From Hyphomonadaceae bacterium (GTDB lineage Bacteria > Pseudomonadota > Alphaproteobacteria > Rhizobiales > Hyphomicrobiaceae), in NCBI GenBank assembly GCA_019747815.1, contig JAIEQJ010000037.1:1-64000 (forward strand): a stretch of DNA of 64,000 bases. Reading direction: 5' to 3'. This document shows, in pieces, positions 32,167 to 40,480 of this stretch. A model generated the notes under the pieces. The model saw only the letters and a program-made list of their open reading frames with translations. It did not search any database and was not told where the DNA came from. A program made the position numbers and the translations under genes. Numbering within the stretch: the stretch's first letter is position 1; every line of letters starts with the position of its first letter.

Positions 32167-32238
32167 CAGGACCTTTGCCAGGACCTTTGCCAGGACCTTT
32201 GCCAGGACCTTTGCCAGGACCTCGGCCAGGACCTCGGG
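32167..32238. repeat. 12-bp tandem repeat, six units
   Basis: CAGGACCTTTGC is repeated four times without error (32167-32214), followed by two altered units CAGGACCTCGGC and CAGGACCTCGGG. It begins 5 bp after the dodecin stop codon. The unit length is a multiple of 3 and the repeat is open on both strands, but no gene context supports translation. Confidence 0.9.
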
Positions 32239-32371
32239 CTGTGGGAGCCACCACGGCATGGGGTGCAAGTGGCGTCGGCCTGCAGCGCAGGGGTGCGTGC
32301 GCCGTCGCGCCGAACGGCAGCGTCGATGGGTGCCGTTCGTCAGCATCGTGCCGCGCTGCACAGCTCCGGCA

Positions 32372-32587
32372 TCAGTTGCGTTTGCGGCATTCCGGTGCAA
32401 TCAGCAGTGGGTCAAGAAGCGGCCGCAGAGCCGGGCAAGCTGCAGGGCTGTCGGACTTGGTGGCGCATTTCTCGTCGCAGGCGCTGGCGGAATAGTCCAA
32501 GACCAATTGCGTCTCAGCCATCACCAGTCGAAAGCGCAGCCCGCAGCGAGGGCAAGCCAGCGACATGTTCGGTAGACTGAGCAACAT
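32372..32587 (-). CDS. Small Cys-rich zinc-ribbon-like protein
   Basis: A 71-residue frame (or 64 from the ATG at 32566) containing MSLACPRCGLRFRLVMAE near the N-terminus and four more Cys residues downstream. The CPRCG knuckle resembles small zinc-finger proteins of Hyphomicrobiales. No clear ribosome binding site is seen for either start. It is convergent with dodecin and lies 77 bp before the GntR stop. Low to moderate confidence. Confidence 0.4.
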   Translation of the reverse strand: MLLSLPNMSLACPRCGLRFRLVMAETQLVLDYSASACDEKCATKSDSPAACPALRPLLDPLLIAPECRKRN

Positions 32588-32664
32588 AGCCGCATGCTAT
32601 CAGTCTCTGGTTCGATACGGTAGGACCCACCAATCGAGTCCACCTCAAATCTCCCTTTCCAAAA

Positions 32665-33378
32665 TCAAGTTGTTTCAACTTTATAGTGCATTTCACCCAT
32701 TGTGCACCCCGCCATCCGCCATTCGGCGATGCGGCCGTCGCGAGTCTTTATGATTCGATCGAGTATAAGGATAGGTTGCTGTTCAACGATGTTCAGCATC
32801 TTGGCCGTCTGGGCTGAGGCGGCTCCAAGCGAAACACGCTCGACGGCCTCGCCCAGCAACACCCCATAGGCATGGGCGATGGCGACGATGCCGTGCGCGC
32901 GAAGGTCCGTTTCGGCCAATCTCGGAAACAACGCCGCCGGCAGCGAAGCCTCCTCGGTCAGGTAGACCTTGCCCGCGTGGGAGCGGACGCGCGTTATGCG
33001 GTAAACGAGGTCTTGCGTATCAAGACGAAGACGCCCGCGCTCGGCCGCGTTTGCGGGGCGTTCGACGATCGCCAGTGTCTCGATCTCGCCGATGATATGT
33101 TCGCCATTGGCGCCGTAGAGCTTGTTGTAGCGTGTGGCCAATTCAGGTGATGCCGGATCGTTGACGAACGTCCCGCGCCCCTGGCGGCGGGTCACCAATC
33201 CATCGCTCTCGAGCAAGTCCAGCGCTTTGCGCATGGTGCCGGGACTGACGCCCAGTTCGCGGGCCAAATCGGTCTCGTTGGGAACCGTGGTATTGGGCTT
33301 CCACTCGCCTGACGCAATCCTCTCCGCCAGGGCATCACGTACCTGCAGGTACAACGGCCGAATGGAAAACTTGCTCAT
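32665..33378 (-). CDS. GntR-family regulator with UTRA domain
   Basis: A 237-residue HutC-type regulator: HTH at about 8-72 (NETDLARELGVSPGTMRKAL, RQGRGTFV) and a UTRA domain after about 90 (YRITRVRSHAGKVYLTEE, ILILDRIIKTRDGRIAEWR). No obvious target operon is next to it; the fumarase/frd operon about 800 bp upstream on the same strand is a candidate, but LysR at 40481 is the better one. It is the second GntR/UTRA protein of the window and is only distantly similar to the first. Confidence 0.85.
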   Translation of the reverse strand: MSKFSIRPLYLQVRDALAERIASGEWKPNTTVPNETDLARELGVSPGTMRKALDLLESDGLVTRRQGRGTFVNDPASPELATRYNKLYGANGEHIIGEIETLAIVERPANAAERGRLRLDTQDLVYRITRVRSHAGKVYLTEEASLPAALFPRLAETDLRAHGIVAIAHAYGVLLGEAVERVSLGAASAQTAKMLNIVEQQPILILDRIIKTRDGRIAEWRMAGCTMGEMHYKVETT

Positions 33379-34159
33379 CGCGGCCTCGCATGAAGATCAG
33401 ATTTCCACAATAACGCCTTTGCCTCGAAAACAACCGTTGAGCAAACACCACAGTCGCCCGGTGGGGGGCACAAGCACCGTAAGTTGAATGCGTGCGTCGC
33501 ACCGCGCGAAGAGGTGCGCATCTCTGGTGGGCAAGAAATGAAGGATGTTCCGCATCCAAATCAGCCGACGAGCAGGTCTGCAAAAAAGCAAAAATAATGT
33601 CGTGGTCAGTCTGCCACTCAACAGCATGGTCATCAATATCATGCGCTGAACGAAAAATGTCTGACAAATCACGCACGTCCGCCCACGGGGCAAGGTCTGC
33701 GGCGACAACCTCCGCGTGCTCCTCCGCGTGCCCCTGAGCGCTCTCGGGCCCGAGCAGGCTCACGGCCTTCCGTTGGCAGCTTAGCCCCTGCATCCCGGCT
33801 GGCTGGCCATGACCTGGCATCGTGATTGTGCCTGTAATTCGAGGCTTGAAAGGAGCCGGCACGGGGTTCGCCGGGGTTGGGGTCCGGGCCCGGCGGGCGC
33901 GGGCAATCGCCCTCATCCGCGTGCGCGTCGCGCCAAAAATCCAGGGTTGTGTCAACGCCTCGCCGGACCGGTCGGCGAGGTACGTTTGCGGGTTGCCTCG
34001 GCCCGGTGACGTGCGTGGGCTCGGCCCGCACAATGTTGTGAACGCATGGGGAGGAGGCGCCGCTGCCGGCTGCGGCCGATACGGGGTCGTGATCGAGCGA
34101 AAACGCCCGTTTGGACGTGTCAGCTCTCGGGGCACGGCCTGCGGCCCGGGCCCGATCGC
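33379..34159. other. Long gap with no supported gene
   Basis: These 781 bp hold several open frames in both directions, none with a ribosome binding site, family resemblance and good codon use at the same time. The left half (33400-33700) looks AT-richer than its surroundings. It may be decayed coding DNA. Confidence 0.4.
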
Positions 34160-34837
34160 CTAGATGACTTCTTCGGTCTTGTCGTCGGTCTCGCCATAGC
34201 GGCGCAGCGTTGCCGGCTTGCTGCCGGCATAGAGCTTGTCGATGTTGGGCGCGATCTTGGCGTTCTCGCGCTCGAACAGGCTGGCACCCGTCATGTCGCT
34301 TTCCACCAGGAAGGGTCCGAAGTTCTCGACGTCCAGAACCCAAATGGCCTGCGCCAGACCCAGCTCGTCCACCCAGTGCGTGGCGGCGACGCCCTTGATG
34401 CCGCGCCCCAGCAGCGCGCCGGTGCCGTAGCCCACGGTGGTGAGGTAGATCGCCTGGTGCGGCACGAAGTGGCGCTTGTAGATCTCGCCCGTCATGCCGC
34501 CCTTGCCGATGATGATGTTGCAGCGGCTGAGCTTGAACCAGCCGTCGAGCCACTTGGCGAAGCGGAACGAGGCGGTGGCCGTGACGGCACCCACGGTGGC
34601 GCTGCCATCGGGATGGAGCGTTGCTGCGGGCGAGCAGTGGAAGTTGGCAAAGCCCATCTCCTCGGGCGGCGCGGGCAGCCCGGCGCCGTCCTCCACGGCG
34701 CGCTTGTAGACGCCTTCGCGCGCCGTGTAGATGCGGCCCGAGAGATACACGACCGTGCCGAGCTCCAAAGCCGCCAGGTCGTCCGTGGAGGCCGGGAGCT
34801 GGAGGCGGACGGTCTTGAGCTTGGACGTTGTAGCCAA
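34160..34837 (-). CDS. Class I fumarase / tartrate dehydratase beta subunit
   Basis: A 225-residue protein of the Fumerase_C family: GTVVYLSGRIYTAREG, CNIIIGKGGMTGEIYKRH, YLTTVGYGTGALLGRGIKG and VENFGPFLVESDMTG are conserved blocks. With the alpha subunit it forms an oxygen-sensitive iron-sulfur hydratase for fumarate/malate or tartrate. The start codon is TTG at 34837, supported by GAGGAGAG. About 100 bp with a CTCCCTCTCCCCG palindrome separates it from the alpha gene. Confidence 0.88.
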   Translation of the reverse strand: MATTSKLKTVRLQLPASTDDLAALELGTVVYLSGRIYTAREGVYKRAVEDGAGLPAPPEEMGFANFHCSPAATLHPDGSATVGAVTATASFRFAKWLDGWFKLSRCNIIIGKGGMTGEIYKRHFVPHQAIYLTTVGYGTGALLGRGIKGVAATHWVDELGLAQAIWVLDVENFGPFLVESDMTGASLFERENAKIAPNIDKLYAGSKPATLRRYGETDDKTEEVI

Positions 34838-34849
34838 ATCAGTCTCTCC

Positions 34850-34935
34850 TCTTCTCCCTCTCCCCGTCCGCGGGGAGAAGGGAACAGATCGTCATTATTC
34901 CGTCTTCTCCCTCTCTGCGCGTGCGGGGAGAGGAC
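34850..34935. repeat. CTCTCCCCG...CGGGGAGA palindromic repeat
   Basis: Between the two fumarase subunit genes TCTCCCTCTCCCCGTCCGCGGGGAGA and a second copy CTTCTCCCTCTCTGCGCGTGCGGGGAGAG flank a short AT-rich spacer. A related unit lies in front of the M48 protease gene (about 19462-19500). It is a REP-like hairpin family common in Alphaproteobacteria. Confidence 0.55.
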
Positions 34936-34943
34936 GCGTGGTC

Positions 34944-35903
34944 TCACTCCGCCGCCACCCGCTGCGGCGTCTCCCACTCCACCGTCGCACGCCGCATGTA
35001 GTCCGTGAACCACAGGGGGTCGGTGCGGAACTCGACGCGTCCGTCGGCGTGGATGCGCGCCGTGGCGCGGCGCGAGGACAGGCAGAACATGTGCACGCTC
35101 ATCGGCATGCCGCCCGTGTGGCAGTAGCCCACCTCGATGTGGCAGTCGACCACCATGGACGAGCCCATGAAGCCCATGGCGCCCATGCCGATCGTGTTGC
35201 CGATGTCCTTCAGCTCGGCTTCCAGCGCCGCGATCTTGGGATCGGGATTGCGCGAGCCGACGGTTCTGAGGCACGCCGCCTGCTTGCCCAGCACCATGCA
35301 GATGTCCTTGGAGCCGCCGAGGCCCACGCCGACGATGGCCGGCTGACAGGCAAGCCCGCGCCGTCCGAACGCAATCAGCGTATCGAGATAGAAGCGCTTG
35401 ATGCCCTCGATGCCGTCGCCGGGAAACAGCATGCGGTAGTCGGAGCCGAACAGGCCGCCCTTGTGCACGGTGGTGAGGTCGATCCAGTCGGCATCGGGGT
35501 GGAACGCGTACTCGATCTCCGGCGCGCCGATGCCGCAGTTGTTGTTGTGGTCGGTGCGCCAGAGCGGATGCACACGATTGGGCCGCAGCGGCACGTTGTG
35601 CGTGGCGTTGGCCGTGGCGCGCCGTAAGGCGGCTTCGAGCGCGATGGGGCCGCCCTCGGAGCGCGCCTCGTTGCCGATCTTGACGTACCAGCGCGGCACG
35701 CCGGTGTCGCCGCACATGGCGCGCCGATCCTCCTTGGCGGCCTCGTAGTTCTCCAGCATGGCCTGGATCACGAAGGCGGAGAGATCGCCCTTCTCGGTAT
35801 CGGCGCAGGCTCTCAAGCCCCCGAGATAGTCCTCGGGGATCTCGATGGCGGCCTTGGCCATCAACTGCTCGGCCGTCTTCTGAAGCGTGGTTATCGGGAT
35901 CAT
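34944..35903 (-). CDS. Class I fumarase / tartrate dehydratase alpha subunit
   Basis: A 319-residue protein of the Fumerase family. Three Cys residues that should hold the 4Fe-4S cluster are visible in MCGDTGVP (near 64), GLACQPAIVGVGLGG (near 185) and VDCHIE (near 253). HNNNCGIGAPE and KGGLFGSDYRM are also family blocks. The start at 35903 (MIPITTL) follows GAGGCAA. It sits downstream of frdA-like genes, so the products are linked through fumarate. Confidence 0.9.
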   Translation of the reverse strand: MIPITTLQKTAEQLMAKAAIEIPEDYLGGLRACADTEKGDLSAFVIQAMLENYEAAKEDRRAMCGDTGVPRWYVKIGNEARSEGGPIALEAALRRATANATHNVPLRPNRVHPLWRTDHNNNCGIGAPEIEYAFHPDADWIDLTTVHKGGLFGSDYRMLFPGDGIEGIKRFYLDTLIAFGRRGLACQPAIVGVGLGGSKDICMVLGKQAACLRTVGSRNPDPKIAALEAELKDIGNTIGMGAMGFMGSSMVVDCHIEVGYCHTGGMPMSVHMFCLSSRRATARIHADGRVEFRTDPLWFTDYMRRATVEWETPQRVAAE

Positions 35904-36023
35904 CGGATTGCCTCGCGCACCGCTGGTGTCATCTCGTCCCCCTGCCATCAAGGGAACTCGTGGATGACTGGATCGCGGGGACAAGCCCTGCGATGACGTT
36001 GAAACGCCTTAAACCGTTGCGTC

Positions 36024-37748
36024 TCACTCCGCCGCCTCCTTCAGCAGGCTTTGCCCCGGCTTGACGATGGTGAACTGCACAGGTCTCTCCGAGATATCGA
36101 GTGCACCGCCCAGTTGGCGCACCACAGTATAGGCCGACGTGGCGAGATCGCCTTCGCCCGGGAAGTCCTCACGGAAATGTGCGCCGCGGCTGTTCTCGCG
36201 CTTGAGCGCGGCTGTGGCGATCACCCTGGAGATCTCGACGAGCGAACGCAGGTTCAGCCAGTCGTGCCAGGTGAGATTGAAGGCCCGGTCGCTGTCGGCC
36301 ACGCCCGTTGCCAGCAGCTCGCCCTCGAGGGCATCGAGCTTGGCGAGGCCCCGCCGCAATCCGGCCGCGTCGCGGATCACGCCCACATCGTCCCACATGG
36401 TGTCGAGCAGCGTCTCGCGCAACCGGTTGAGGTCGCCTCCCGCGCGCGCGAAGGGATGCTGCGCCCGGTCCATTTCAGACCGGATCATGTCCTCATCCGG
36501 CGCGCGCAGTCCGCGATGGGCCACGACCCATCCGGCCATCGTCTCGCCGGCGATGCCCCCGAACACGGTCGAGTTGGCGACACCGTTGCCGCCGAGCCGG
36601 TTGGCGCCGTGCATGCCGCTCGCATCCTCGCCAGCGACGAACAGGCCGGGCAGATCGGTGGTGGTATCGACGCCGCAGATCATCCCGCCCATGAAGTAGT
36701 GCGCCGTCGGCACCACCTCCACCAGGCCGCCCGCGAGATCGAAGCCGCAGTCGGCGCAGCGCTCCACCATGCCCTTGAACATCCGGGCCACCTTCTCGGG
36801 CCCCAGGTGCGCCATCTTGATATAGACGCCGCCGTGCCGGGTGGTGCGGCCGGCCCGCATCTCGGCGTAGATGGCACGCGAGACGATGTCGCGCGTGGCC
36901 CGCTCCAGCTTGGGGTCGTAGTCGCCCATGAAGCGCTTCTCGGCGCCGTTGAGCAGATGCCCGCCGGCGCCGCGCAGGCCTTCCTCCAGCACCGTGCCGG
37001 TCATGCGCGTATCGGGCCCCGCCAGCAGTCCCGTGGGGTGAAACTGCACCATCTCCATGTCGCGCAGGGGAAGGCCGCACCGCAGCGCCATGGCAAGGCC
37101 GTCCATGCTCTTGTCGCCGGAGGGCGTGTGATAGCGGTACATGGTCGGCCCACCGCCCGTGGCCAGCAGCACGGCCCCGGCCTGGACGAAGCGGAAGAGG
37201 CCCGTGCGCATATCGATCATCAGTACGCCGGCCAGCGATGCCCCGTCCCTGGCCGGGATCAAGGCCACCGCGCGGTGCTCCTCCAGCCGCCGGATCGGCC
37301 GCGCCCACACCTGCTCCATCAGCCGGTTGATGATCTCGATGCCGGTGAGATCGCCCTTGTGCACGGTGCGGTCGAAGGTCTGGCCGGCGAAGGCCTTGCC
37401 GTGCAGCGTGCCGTCGGCGTTGCGGTCGAAGAAGCAGCCGACCTCGTTCTCCAGCTCCTGCACGCGCTCCACCGCCTTGGTCACCAGCGTCCAGGCGAGG
37501 TCCTGGTCGGGCAGCCACTTGCCGCCCTCGATGGTGTCCATGAAGTGGCGCTCGATGGAGTCGCCCGGATTGAGCGCCACGTTATAGCCGCCTTGCACCA
37601 TGCGCGTGCAGCCGCACTTGCCGAGCAGGCCCTTGGTGGCGAGCGTGATGTCGAGCGCCGAGTTCGCCTGATGCGCATGCAGCGCCGCGAACAGCCCGGC
37701 TCCGCCGGAGCCGAGGATCAGGATGTCGGTCTTGAGGCGTTCAAGCAT
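36024..37748 (-). CDS. Succinate dehydrogenase / fumarate reductase flavoprotein subunit
   Basis: A 574-residue FAD subunit. The N-terminal DILILGSGGAGLFAALHA binds FAD; RMVQGGYNVALNPGDS, MVQFHPTG, GGVYIKM and HGANRLGGNGVANS are typical of the family, and the last part is the helical FAD C-domain. It oxidises succinate or reduces fumarate. The gene follows its two membrane anchors and iron-sulfur subunit, an order (B-C-D-A) unlike the usual sdhCDAB, which together with fumarase suggests a dedicated copy rather than the main TCA enzyme. Confidence 0.9.
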   Translation of the reverse strand: MLERLKTDILILGSGGAGLFAALHAHQANSALDITLATKGLLGKCGCTRMVQGGYNVALNPGDSIERHFMDTIEGGKWLPDQDLAWTLVTKAVERVQELENEVGCFFDRNADGTLHGKAFAGQTFDRTVHKGDLTGIEIINRLMEQVWARPIRRLEEHRAVALIPARDGASLAGVLMIDMRTGLFRFVQAGAVLLATGGGPTMYRYHTPSGDKSMDGLAMALRCGLPLRDMEMVQFHPTGLLAGPDTRMTGTVLEEGLRGAGGHLLNGAEKRFMGDYDPKLERATRDIVSRAIYAEMRAGRTTRHGGVYIKMAHLGPEKVARMFKGMVERCADCGFDLAGGLVEVVPTAHYFMGGMICGVDTTTDLPGLFVAGEDASGMHGANRLGGNGVANSTVFGGIAGETMAGWVVAHRGLRAPDEDMIRSEMDRAQHPFARAGGDLNRLRETLLDTMWDDVGVIRDAAGLRRGLAKLDALEGELLATGVADSDRAFNLTWHDWLNLRSLVEISRVIATAALKRENSRGAHFREDFPGEGDLATSAYTVVRQLGGALDISERPVQFTIVKPGQSLLKEAAE

Positions 37749-37758
37749 GGTCAGGGCC

Positions 37759-38121
37759 TCAAACGGCACGCAGCAGGAAGGCAAAGGCCGCGACGCAGGC
37801 CAGCGCCAGCGCGGCGAAGGCAATGTTCTTCTGGCCGTCGCGCCAGGGCATGTTCTCGATCAGCAGCACCCGGATGCCGCCCAGCATGTGCACGGCGAGC
37901 AGGAACACAAGCCCGGTCTCGGCCAGCTTCACGAGCGGATTGGCGGTCCATTTGAGGAAACCGTCGAGGCGCGCCTCGCCGTCGATGGCAAGCCCCAGCG
38001 CCAGAAAGTGCAGCGGCAGGAAGCAGGCGAGCGCCAGCCCGGAGAGGCGGTGCACCATGGCCGCCATCCACAGCGCGTTGCGGCGATGGCCTGCCGTATG
38101 CTGTCGCGCGCGCGGGCTCAT
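37759..38121 (-). CDS. Succinate dehydrogenase cytochrome b556/anchor-type subunit
   Basis: A 120-residue membrane anchor with three hydrophobic helices. MVHRLSGLALACFLPLHFL carries the conserved HRxSG and a His suited to heme b binding; LVFLLAVHMLGGIRVLL holds another His. The start overlaps the previous stop (ATGA at 38118-38121). It would fix the flavoprotein and FeS subunits to the membrane and pass electrons to quinone. Confidence 0.82.
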   Translation of the reverse strand: MSPRARQHTAGHRRNALWMAAMVHRLSGLALACFLPLHFLALGLAIDGEARLDGFLKWTANPLVKLAETGLVFLLAVHMLGGIRVLLIENMPWRDGQKNIAFAALALACVAAFAFLLRAV

Positions 38122-38444
38122 AGCACCACCGCCGAGACCGCACGCAGCCCCAGCGCCGCCAGGGCCACGCCGAAGCCCCACATCAGAGCGTCCAGTGCAT
38201 GGCCCCTGAGCGGCGTCCATTCGGAGGCAATGGCACGCAGGCCGATGGCGCCGTGCGTGGCCGCCGCCAGCACGAACAGGCCGTAGAAGAGGCCCCAGCC
38301 GATACTGCCCTTCGTCCGCCCCAGAATCTCGGCGGCACTCAGGCCGCGGCTGGTGGCGTAGAAGATGATGACGATGTGCGCCAGCACCAGCGGCGCCATG
38401 ATGGCCGCCGTCGCCCGCTGCAGGACATAGAGCCGGATGTTCAT
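38118..38444 (-). CDS. Succinate dehydrogenase second membrane-anchor subunit
   Basis: A 108-residue protein with three membrane helices: LQRATAAIMAPLVLAHIVIIF, GLFYGLFVLAAATHGAIGLR and a C-terminal MWGFGVALAALGLRAV. The RATA and the His residues in the first two helices match SdhD-like anchors. It overlaps the next anchor by 4 nt. A REP-like palindrome separates it from the FeS subunit. Confidence 0.78.
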   Translation of the reverse strand: MNIRLYVLQRATAAIMAPLVLAHIVIIFYATSRGLSAAEILGRTKGSIGWGLFYGLFVLAAATHGAIGLRAIASEWTPLRGHALDALMWGFGVALAALGLRAVSAVVL

Positions 38445-38448
38445 GGCT

Positions 38449-38576
38449 TGTCATCCCGGGGCTTGTCCCAGGGATCCAGGGGCCAGCGGGCTGCGCGTGG
38501 TCCCGTTTGCGCACCACGGCGCGGCAGGGAACATGCGGCACGATGGATCCCGGGCATAAAGCCCGGCATGACATCG
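38449..38576. repeat. REP-like palindrome within the frd operon
   Basis: TGTCATCCCGGGGCTT near 38450 and AAGCCCGGCATGACA near 38562-38576 form a large imperfect inverted repeat with inner GGGATCCA/TGGATCCC pairing. It fills nearly the whole 151-bp gap between the FeS and the first anchor gene. It could attenuate or stabilise the polycistronic RNA between frdB and the rest. Confidence 0.6.
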
Positions 38577-38595
38577 CAAGTGGCGCGAGACACCA

Positions 38596-39312
38596 TCACA
38601 GTTCCCCCCTGATGTAGGCTTGCATCGTTCGCCGCTTGAGGCCGGCGATGGAGGCCGTCGGGTTCAGCTTGTTGGGGCAATGCTCCTGGCAGCTCTGGTG
38701 CGAATGGCAGGCGTGGCAGCCGCCGTCGGCCGCCACCGCCGCCAGCCGCTCGCGATTGCCGGCATCGCGCACATCGTTGACGAGCGTCCACGCGCGGTTG
38801 AGCGCTGCGGGCCCCAGGTAGTCCTCGTTCCAGCGCACCGTATCGCAGGCGGCAAAGCACACCGCGCAGTTGATGCATTCGATGGCCGCGTCGGCAGCGA
38901 TGCGCGGCGCGCTGGCGGGCGAGATTGTCTCGACCGGGTCGGCGCGTGTCTTGCTCGGTGCGAATACGCCCTTGGCCTGCTGCCACTTCTCGAAGAAGGG
39001 CTGCAGGTCGGCGGCGAGGTCCTTGATTACCGGCAGGTTGGCGAGCGGACCGATCTTAAGGCGGCCGTTCTCGACCACCCTGGAGGTGTGCGTGCGGCAG
39101 GTCCAGCGCGGCCGCCCGTTCACCGTCATGGCGCAGCTTCCGCACACGCCGACGCGGCAGGCAAAGCGGTAGGACAGCGTCGGATCGGCATTGCGCTGCA
39201 CCCAGCTCACCACGTCGAGCACGGTCTGGTTCTCTCGTTGCGGCACCTGAAAGGTCTGATAGCGGCCGTCCTCCTTGCCGCGCCACAGCAACACTTCGAT
39301 CATGTCTGCCAT
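38596..39312 (-). CDS. Succinate dehydrogenase / fumarate reductase iron-sulfur subunit
   Basis: A 238-residue protein: 2Fe-2S ligands in FACRVGVCGSC and WTCRTH; 4Fe-4S ligands in ECINCAVCFAAC and the final cluster CHACHSHQSCQEHCP. It carries electrons from FAD to quinone. The ATG follows the stop of the molybdopterin oxidase immediately (TAGATG), so the two genes are tightly coupled. Confidence 0.9.
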   Translation of the reverse strand: MADMIEVLLWRGKEDGRYQTFQVPQRENQTVLDVVSWVQRNADPTLSYRFACRVGVCGSCAMTVNGRPRWTCRTHTSRVVENGRLKIGPLANLPVIKDLAADLQPFFEKWQQAKGVFAPSKTRADPVETISPASAPRIAADAAIECINCAVCFAACDTVRWNEDYLGPAALNRAWTLVNDVRDAGNRERLAAVAADGGCHACHSHQSCQEHCPNKLNPTASIAGLKRRTMQAYIRGEL

Positions 39313-40416
39313 CTAAGGCTTCGCCCTCACGGTCACGTGCACCCGGTGCACGGCATTGTTGCCGAAACCGCCGGCATCCCAGCGTGTCTCCAGCGGTTGG
39401 GTTTCGCCGTTGGCGTCCGTTGCGCGGCACGCCAGCGCGTGCTCGCCCGGCTCGGCGTGCCACATGCAGCGCCAGCCGCGCCAGGCAAACGGGCCAAGCG
39501 GTGCAGCGAGCTCGGCCGGCATCCACGCGCCGTCGACGCCGACCTCGACCCGGGTGATGGGCACGCCGCCGCCGGACCATGCCCGCCCGGTCAATGTGAC
39601 GGGGCCAGCATCGACCAGGCGCGCGCGCGTGTACCAGTCGGGAATGCCGGGTGGGATCAGCAGCGATTTCACCCGCATGTGCGTGACCGGCGTGCGGGGG
39701 CCACCCGGCTCGGAGCGGTACTGATAGACAACGGCCTGCTGGAAACCGTCATAGGGCTGTGCCAGCGCCTCGATGCGATGGAGCCATTTCACGCTCGCCA
39801 TGCCGTACCAGCCGGGCACGATCAGGCGCAGGGGAAATCCATGCTGCGGCAGCAGCGCCTGGCCGTTCATGGCCCAGACCAGCAGCACGTCGTCGCTCAA
39901 GGCCACGTCTCGCGCCAGGCTGCGCCCGTAGGCGTGCTCGCGTCCGCGATCGAAGCCGCGATCGACGCCGATGAACGCGATCTCGATGCCGTCATCGAGC
40001 AGGCCCGCGCGCTCCAGCACGTGGCGCAGCGGGGTGCCGGTCCACTCGGCATTGCCCACCGCCTCGCACATCCAGGGCATGCTCGGATAGCGCGGGCTCA
40101 TGGCGCCGCGGCCGTTGCCGGCGCACTCGAGTGCGACGGGGAGCGTGCGCGCGGGAAAGGTGCAAATTTCATCAAGAGAGATGGAGGCAGGTCTCGCGAC
40201 GCGGCCCGCCACCTCGACCTGCCACGCGTCGTCGGCCACATAGGGCACGTCGAAGTGGTTGAGCTGGTAGTGCAGGCCTGTCGGCGTCACGTCATAGCGC
40301 AGGGCCTCGAGCAGAAGGCCGCTGTTGCGGTTGGCAAGACGCATCTCCTCGGGCTGGAAGGGGCCCTCGATATGCGGCCGCCGCGCTGTCGACGTGAAGG
40401 GGTTGGCTTGGCTCAT
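39313..40416 (-). CDS. Sulfite-oxidase-like molybdopterin-dependent oxidoreductase
   Basis: A 367-residue protein of the sulfite oxidase fold: the molybdenum-ligating Cys is in VALECAGNGRG near residue 97, followed by EWTGTPLRHVLERAG, RDVALSDDVLLVWAMNG and PGWYGMASVKWLHRI; the C-terminal dimerisation domain has TGRAWSGGGVPITRVEVGVDG. No Tat signal or heme domain is seen, so it may be cytoplasmic. It is the first gene of an operon with frdBCDA and fumarase, an odd company for a sulfite oxidase. The start has AGGAGCGG. Confidence 0.85.
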   Translation of the reverse strand: MSQANPFTSTARRPHIEGPFQPEEMRLANRNSGLLLEALRYDVTPTGLHYQLNHFDVPYVADDAWQVEVAGRVARPASISLDEICTFPARTLPVALECAGNGRGAMSPRYPSMPWMCEAVGNAEWTGTPLRHVLERAGLLDDGIEIAFIGVDRGFDRGREHAYGRSLARDVALSDDVLLVWAMNGQALLPQHGFPLRLIVPGWYGMASVKWLHRIEALAQPYDGFQQAVVYQYRSEPGGPRTPVTHMRVKSLLIPPGIPDWYTRARLVDAGPVTLTGRAWSGGGVPITRVEVGVDGAWMPAELAAPLGPFAWRGWRCMWHAEPGEHALACRATDANGETQPLETRWDAGGFGNNAVHRVHVTVRAKP

Positions 40417-40480
40417 TGCCGCTCCTGGAGGGCTGGACTCTAGCAAGAGAGCAAGTTGAGCAACAGCGAGTATAAGTCAT

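Noticed and set aside
32167-32238. CRISPR array
   Set aside because: The repeats are contiguous 12-bp units without spacers, so this is a tandem repeat and not a CRISPR.
33335-34135. Leftward frame of 266 codons overlapping the GntR start
   Set aside because: It overlaps the 5' end of a well-supported regulator, has no ribosome binding site and shows changing composition along its length; parts may be relics but no gene can be defended.
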